DNA of 64,000 nt, from positions 8,546,635-8,610,634 of the forward strand of contig NC_087079.1 in the NCBI RefSeq assembly GCF_026151205.1, given 5' to 3'. Below the pieces are notes generated by a model that was given only the letters and a program-made list of their open reading frames with translations, was not told the origin of the DNA and made no database searches. Numbering within the stretch: position 1 is the stretch's first letter; each line of letters opens with the position of its first letter. Positions 57,956 through 64,000 of the stretch are shown one piece after another. The position numbers and the translations under genes are program-made. The stretch comes from Bolinopsis microptera (Eukaryota; Ctenophora; Tentaculata; Lobata; Bolinopsidae).

Positions 57956-60900
57956 CTGATGTTTCCCCAAGATCCTGTAAACTTAAAATGGAACTCAATC
58001 CATGGTATCTATAGTGGCGTCAACCTACGATAGGAACATAGTGACAGAGGGGTGTGGAGAACGGATAAGCTGACTACAAACGGTAGATTACTCGGACAAT
58101 CTAGTCCTACTTTAATCTACTGGATACAAACATAAGAGTTGAGATGAAAAGAGGTATATTTTTAAACCTTTTAATTTTTAAAGCCTATTTGAGAAGAAAT
58201 AATAAAAATTTTATCAAAATCAACACGAGAGCAGAAAATTTTGGAGATTTCAAAAAATTGTCAATCTTATTTTTTGCTACGAAATCATGAATAGATTCAT
58301 CTAAAATTTTAACAAAATTTTATGATAAGTTTACGAGTTTCATAATGTTCAACATTTCAATGAAACAATCTACTTAGTAGGTGAACAAAAACTAAGGTTA
58401 TCACTTGAACATTTTTCGTATAACATGGCCCAACCTCAAATTTTTGTCATTTTTTCAAGTATTATTATGCTATTTCAAGTTAATGATATGTTGATGCTTG
58501 ACTTGGAGCTAAGTTAAAGTTAAAGTCATATAACTAGAAACTAGAGTTGTTTAGCATTTTGAACTAGGCGTGTGATCGTTTGTTCCAGTGAGATTCCAGT
58601 ATGACACAGTAGGTTTAAGTGAAATACACAGTAGGTGTCTGGTGTAAGTGAAATGAACAGTGAAATACATGGTAAATTATAGTGAAATGCACAGTGAATT
58701 TGAAGTGAAGTACACAGTAAGTGTATGTGAAAGGTGCAGTAAAAATATCGATAGGTGTTTCTCGAGTGACCGCATGCTGTGACGGTCTGATAGTGAGTGA
58801 TAAGGTCCAACAATTGAGTTGGCTTGTTACAGCTTTAAAAAGTTTATGAATAATACTAATATAGCCAGCTGTTAGTGTAAATCCCGAAAACAAATGGGTT
58901 CGAATTACTTGCGGGTCCTGCTATTTATGATAACAACTTGCTATTGACTTGTAGCCTACTATAAGAGTATAAGTTTACCTATAATATTGGCCTTGTAAAC
59001 ATGACGGCTAGAGCTGCTTCACATGGTAAAATCCATAGAAATCTGTAGTGTGTATTTCAAGTTGATATAACTCTGGAGACTATTGAAACATTAACCTGAC
59101 AATATTTTGTGCAATGATGATTGTATGACATTAAATGACAGATAAGGATCGACCAATTGACTGACTCCCTCGACGAGAGGGCACTGACTCTCGTTTTGCA
59201 CAAAGACTCAAGACTGAGCCGACGACTTTAACTTTGAGTTATTTTAGGGAGAGTTAGTAAGTTCGGCCGTTCATGGAATAGCGATATCGTATAATATATC
59301 ATAATAGACAGAAAATTATTCAGTTGAGTAAGCCTTAGTTACTGATACTAGTATTTCAGTAAGAGCATTGAAGTATTAAATTGTACCATTCAAAGTAAGG
59401 AATTGCACTTACACGCTGGATGAATTTGAATGCATTTTAGGTCGTAGTAGTTCTCTTTTGAGAGTAATGTAATAATGTATGCGTCATAAATTAGACTGAC
59501 GTTGATACGGTTTGATTTTAATGGAGGTTGACCTATTAGCAATGTTGAAATTGCTTTGTTTGAAGTTTATAGTATATGTACAGATCATGATCATGAATAA
59601 TTGCTTTGTCCTTGGTTGCGAAGCTAACAGCCAAGACAAGCAGAACTTGGCGCTTTTGTTGTGAGAATTGTGTAACGGCGTGTGGTTGTTAAGTTGACAA
59701 CCAAGAATATGCTTGCAAGCTATTGTGGAGAGTTTTTTTTGTTGCCGTCGAATGCCAAGTTTTGAGAACTTAAACTACTGACCGTGGAATAAATGCTAAG
59801 TGTGAGTGAGAGATGTTTTGTGAGAAAGTGTAAGAATAAGTATAAGTGAATTTCGGGCAAGTATTTTCCGAGTGGCACGGGATATTTTAATGCAATTTAA
59901 TTTATGTCTGAATAAATTACTCTGCCCATCTAGAAAGTAGAAACAGAAATCTTGTCTCAGTTTGTTTGGTGAATCTTAGGGGTAGGACAGAATTTTGTCC
60001 ATTAGTACATTAGGACTAGCCGACTATGGTAAACTGCCAGTTGTATTTTATACAAAGTTGCAAAGTTATAATCATTATAACTGATCGCAGCTTGTGGTTG
60101 TTTAGTGATAAAGTGAACGACCTGAATTTAGGCTTAGGAGTTGCTGATGTTTTGTGTTGCAGTGTAATGCCAAGTTTTAAGAACTTCATACCTTTAAGTT
60201 TAGAGATTGAGAGTTTATTTTTAAATGTAACACCATAGAGTGTTGTAAGTTTTACCTCATGAACATGTGACTGTGGAAGTGAGTGTGAGTGTACCAGGAT
60301 TAGAATACGTTATTGATATGATTCCGAGTTATCTATCAGAAATTAAGTTTTAAAATTCATCAGAATATTTTCCTAATTCGAAATTAGGAATAGACGTGTA
60401 AACTCAATGTGAACGTAATTAAATGTAATATTAAGTTTAAGAGCAAGTTATAACCAATTTTTTCCTCTAGTATCATTCAGAATATTTTGTTAAAAATATA
60501 TTTTTGAGATAATGTGAAACTTATCGGTAGGTATTGACAGCAAGTTAGAGCAGAGCCGTTAAATCTGGAATTGCACTCGTAGGCCAAGGCCAAGGCTTCT
60601 GAGTAGTAAGGATTTATACAGTAGTGCATGCTCTACTTTACGACACGTTAGTCGTTAATACTGAACGTACAATTACAAAGAAGACATTATTATGTGATCG
60701 GTATAATTACCATTAAGCTTTTCAGGATTTTAATTATAATAATTCGTAATTATAATAATTTAATTATAATAAATCGTAAGCTTTAAAATTAAAATAAATA
60801 TATAAAGATAGTAATAAACTTACAATTTAAAAAGTTCTTAATAAGAACTTGCAGAAGCCCGTTGGTGGCTCCAAGTCCTACTCTGAGCGGACACTTCTAC

Positions 60901-61380
60901 GAATGTCTTGAATTACTTTATTAATCTCATGAGATGCTTTATTATCAAACAATACGTAATTAATCTTGTATGTTGAGTTTTAACTCAGTCTATACACATA
61001 TCTGCGTTTATTGTGGGCTCTTTCTCCACTACCGCTCTATACATATCTGCTCTGTGGTATCTATTGTGCTCGTCTCTGAACACATATCCGCTTTATTGAT
61101 AACAAGAATATCCCCAAAATTGGTAGTTATTGAAGACATCTTTGTCCCTCGCTGACATTTCTTCTTCTGTCCATTCTTGGCAGTTTCTTTTGGTTGTTTT
61201 CGTCCAGGAAAACACACGACTCATCTTTTCGAAACGGTGACGAGAGAACGTGCATTTCTCTTCTATTTCTGCCCGGGGGGCAATACTAGTACAACTTACC
61301 TTAATAAGGATAATTAAATTATAAATAATAATAATAATAAAGACTTTGTGATATACAATTGTTGCAGTTGTTTCTCTTAT
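57956..61380. other. LARD interior, non-coding
   Basis: 3.4 kb of AT-rich DNA with no supported gene. Short tandem-like phrases such as GTGAAATACACAGTA occur at 58617-58735. Confidence 0.5.
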
Positions 61381-61383
61381 TTT

Positions 61384-62192
61384 TCTTCCCTTGCTCTGCA
61401 AGCCCTGATTCTTGTATAAACATTGTGTTTAGTATTTTGTATATTGTATTAATTGTGGTAAATTGTGGTTCACATTTCGGTATTAGTAATTATAGGTGTT
61501 TGCTGGATTACTGTATTATACACTCTGTTGCCAGCTCTTGTGTGTCCCATCTCTTGCCCTGCAAGCCCTGTTTCTTATCTATACAACATATTATAATTGT
61601 GCAATAAACATTTATTGTAGCGTAGGATTATTTGAATTTCTATTTGCTAATTCATATAATATTCACTTTATGATTGTTTCGCCCATTTTTCTTCCATTGC
61701 ATTGCAAGTCGAGACCTCTTATTGAGACCCGATATAATAAATACGCTTTATCTAATTTACTCTTCGCTGGATACTGTAATAAACACTCGGTACATGGTCC
61801 TTTTATCTTTCTTCCCTTGTTATGCAAGCCCTGTCTCTTGTTCATACAATCTTTAACTCTATATTGGGTAGATTGAGTAATTATTATAGATTTTATATTG
61901 AAGTTAGCCCTGCACTGATTTCTGTATTAATAATAAACATATTTGATGGACTACGGTATATACAGTTATTGTTAGTTTTCTCTTGTTTTCTTTCTCTTGC
62001 TCTGCAAGCCCTGTTTCTTGTTTAATAAATAATACGGCATATAATTATCGTGTTTCGCATTGTAAAATGTAATAAACATTGGTAATAGAGTAATATTATT
62101 GGAAATTCTTTTTGCTAGGTTTATAATATTTAATTATTTGTAATGGTTTCTCCCGCTTTTCTTCCTTGCACAACAAGCCCTGTCTCTTATAA
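61384..62192 (+). repeat. Six dispersed CAAGCCCTG repeats in the LARD
   Basis: Near 61384, 61549, 61687, 61810, 61990 and 62159 the phrase CTTGCTCTGCAAGCCCTGTT (with variants) recurs, each preceded by TTTCTTCC-like pyrimidines and followed by TCTTGT. Spacing is 123-180 bp. Confidence 0.75.
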
Positions 62193-63404
62193 GTTGTCAG
62201 TGGAACTCGAATTTGAAAATTAGTTGACTCGAAACAGTGTGAGCATGTTTGACTTTGTCGATTGTCTTGCGTGGTTAAACTAGATGCAACGTTCAACGTA
62301 TGATTAGAAGGTGGCACAGGAGAACATATATATTGTTATTGAAATTTAAGTCATTTTTAAGCAAATAAGTAGTTATGTTGCGAATTATTTTGCATCATGT
62401 CAACTTCATTGTGTAACGAAGCTGGCTGTACATTTTGAAAATTTTGTGTTGGCCTAACTTGGTTAATCAAATTGTTTTTTCCACTGATGCCAAAAATTGG
62501 CATCGGCAAAAGCTGCCGATGAAAATAAAGCTAAAGCAGCCTGCCTAAATAATGAGATATAATATTGATCAGATTACCCGTTTAGTGGTAGCTGTACCTA
62601 AGAGAAAAATTTCAGAATCAAGATTAATTTTAGATTTAAATATGTACAGGTTCAAGGGTTAGCAAGTTGTGGCAATCAGAAGCCGTAAAACAGCAAAGTG
62701 ATTACCACACGTGTTTTGTGCCGGCCATCCCTGGGCCTGCAGTTAGATTTCTATCGATGCACTGGCATCAATAGGAAACTAATTGCCAGCAGTACTGATA
62801 ATATAATTTTTTATTGTTGAAATATGTGAAATTCTAATAACGCAAATTTCGTTTAACACTAAATAGCTTTAATCGCGAATGCAGTTATGATCAAAAGAAA
62901 ACTAAGAAAATTAGAAAAAAAGATTTTATATACAAAAATAATAAAAAAATGTTAGCTAGACTGATATTATGTTAACTTACTCTCAGACTTAGTTCTTTGA
63001 TTTAAATGATTGTTAATGTTTTGAGGAGGGAGGAGAATGATGGACAATTCATGGACAAAAAGAGACTGAGAGTAGAATTTTAGATGAGTTTTATTAATGT
63101 TGATATATTAATAGTTGATATATTTTAAAAATGGTTGACTGTACACATTTACCAATTTCCAGATTGTCAATAATAAAAGAAAGAAAAGTTCGAAAAGGAA
63201 GTACAGCCAATCATTTATGTTTACTAGAAATTTGAATTTAAAAAATTATCTTTAAGTAAAAGCTCTAGAGATATGTTTTCATTAATGAAAAATGTCGTAT
63301 TAAGACTAAATTTTTGTTGCATTGTAAAATACATGTTGTAAAGATTCATTTGATAATTTTATTCTTTAAGCACGAAACATCCAAAACATAAATAAAATTA
63401 TCTT

Positions 63405-63416
63405 AAAAAAGGGAGG
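63405..63416 (+). other. Polypurine tract
   Basis: AAAAAAGGGAGG, two bases before the TG of the right LTR; primer site for plus-strand DNA. Confidence 0.75.
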
Positions 63417-63418
63417 TA

Positions 63419-63860
63419 TGTTAGGTAATAGGATTGCATAATTATGATTAAGATAATATGGAACAGGACACAGGTGTCTTGATCGTGACCTTTCGATCTA
63501 GGACCATAAGGGTCAGTTCATTCAACCATGCATTTAAGTGAACGCTCTGTGCTGTGCAAAATATACTGGAATTTTACCATTGGTTGACAACTAGGCGAGG
63601 TAGCCGTCCATTGGTTGTAAGTCATGTGACCTAGGTCACATGACCATAGCAGGTGGACTAGGCCTCATTTAACCTCGGTCAGCTCGAGCACTAAACATTA
63701 GTGTGACGTCAGAATAGTTATTAAGATCGGCACGGCAGGTAATATAAATACAGATGTTTCGTGTCGTAAAAGTTAGTTTTTAGTTTATTTTAAAACCACT
63801 TCTCCTAAACTGTTGTTTCCGTTGTTCCCAAAACAATACAAGAGAAGAACCCCGTTAACA
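63419..63860 (+). repeat. Right LTR
   Basis: 442 bp, almost identical to the left LTR; its TATA area reads TATAAATA through loss of one A. Confidence 0.9.
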
Positions 63861-64000
63861 TGCGGAGTCAGACTCTGCTACCGGTCTAAATAACGATACT
63901 GAACTTTAAACTGACACTAGAAACGAAGGATAGACATAATTATGACAGCGTATTTAACAAATAGACTAAAAATTATTACAATGGACTAACACTATTTATA
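63861..64000. other. Right flank of the LARD
   Basis: Begins with the TGCG duplication; no feature in the remaining sequence. Confidence 0.4.

Larger units (their letters stand above)
57073..63860 (+). mobile_element. Non-coding LTR retrotransposon (LARD-like), recent
   Basis: Two LTRs (57073-57515 and 63419-63860) bound 5.9 kb of internal DNA, flanked by TGCG (57069-57072 and 63861-63864). Both LTRs start TGTTAG and end GTTAACA. A primer-binding region (TGGCGACGAGGAT) begins one base after the left LTR, and a polypurine tract (AAAAAAGGGAGG) ends just before the right one. The interior has no open frame longer than about 130 codons and no gag, protease, reverse transcriptase or integrase motif. 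It must therefore be moved by another element's proteins. The LTRs differ at very few sites (one is a single A in the TATA area), so insertion was recent. Confidence 0.9.

Noticed and set aside
61670-61880. Short open frames in the LARD interior
   Set aside because: They are AT-driven, overlapping on both strands and lack retroviral motifs.

Overview
The window is nuclear DNA from an animal, most likely a marine-type invertebrate. Its genes are split by many short GT-AG introns, it is AT-rich, and it is crowded with LINEs, a Penelope-like element, DNA transposons, MITEs and LTR-type DNA. I cannot fix the phylum from sequence alone. Five host genes can be read. The first is the histone-fold CCAAT factor NF-YB (minus, 148-3538, 3' end outside the window). 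The second is an intronless PARN-family exonuclease that looks like the piRNA trimmer PNLDC1 (minus, 4025-5636). The others are a complete 12-exon transketolase (plus, 30057-37290), a nearly complete ~21-exon IGHMBP2/SMUBP2 helicase (minus, 39377-47577), and a 4-exon MFS transporter (plus, 53012-56160).

Layout: 1-5.7 kb holds NF-YB and the PNLDC1-like gene. Just upstream of the latter is a compact structured-RNA candidate (5988-6102, minus) with a TATA box 29 nt upstream and a TTTT terminator. From 6.1 to 28.7 kb the DNA is almost entirely mobile. It has a PIF/Harbinger-type foldback element with TTA target duplication (7764-9100), a decayed CR1-like LINE (9.15-13.27 kb) and a nearly intact Jockey-like LINE (13.3-18.05 kb). 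These are followed by several copies of a ~100-125 bp SINE-like family and a 6.1 kb near-perfect palindrome (20549-26651). The palindrome has Polinton-like ends and a 6-bp target duplication; its arms carry mirror-image, divergently transcribed C2H2 zinc-finger genes, one split by a 5'-truncated LINE. A broken GIY-YIG Penelope-like element ends this block.

From 28.7 to 47.6 kb the transketolase and helicase genes converge. Their introns are loaded with insertions: a 1.95 kb hAT element with 8-bp target duplication and a 4-unit 257-bp array inside transketolase, and a MITE and a SINE copy inside the helicase. From 47.6 to 53.0 kb I see no gene. The MFS gene follows, then a young, non-coding LTR retrotransposon (LARD-like, 57073-63860) with nearly identical 442/443-bp LTRs, a primer-binding region, a polypurine tract, and LTRs rich in recognisable promoter elements.

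The most novel-looking items are the structured RNA candidate, the palindromic Polinton-like element with divergent zinc-finger genes around a G-quadruplex motif, the SINE-like family supported by four independent target-site duplications, and the LARD with its internal repeats.
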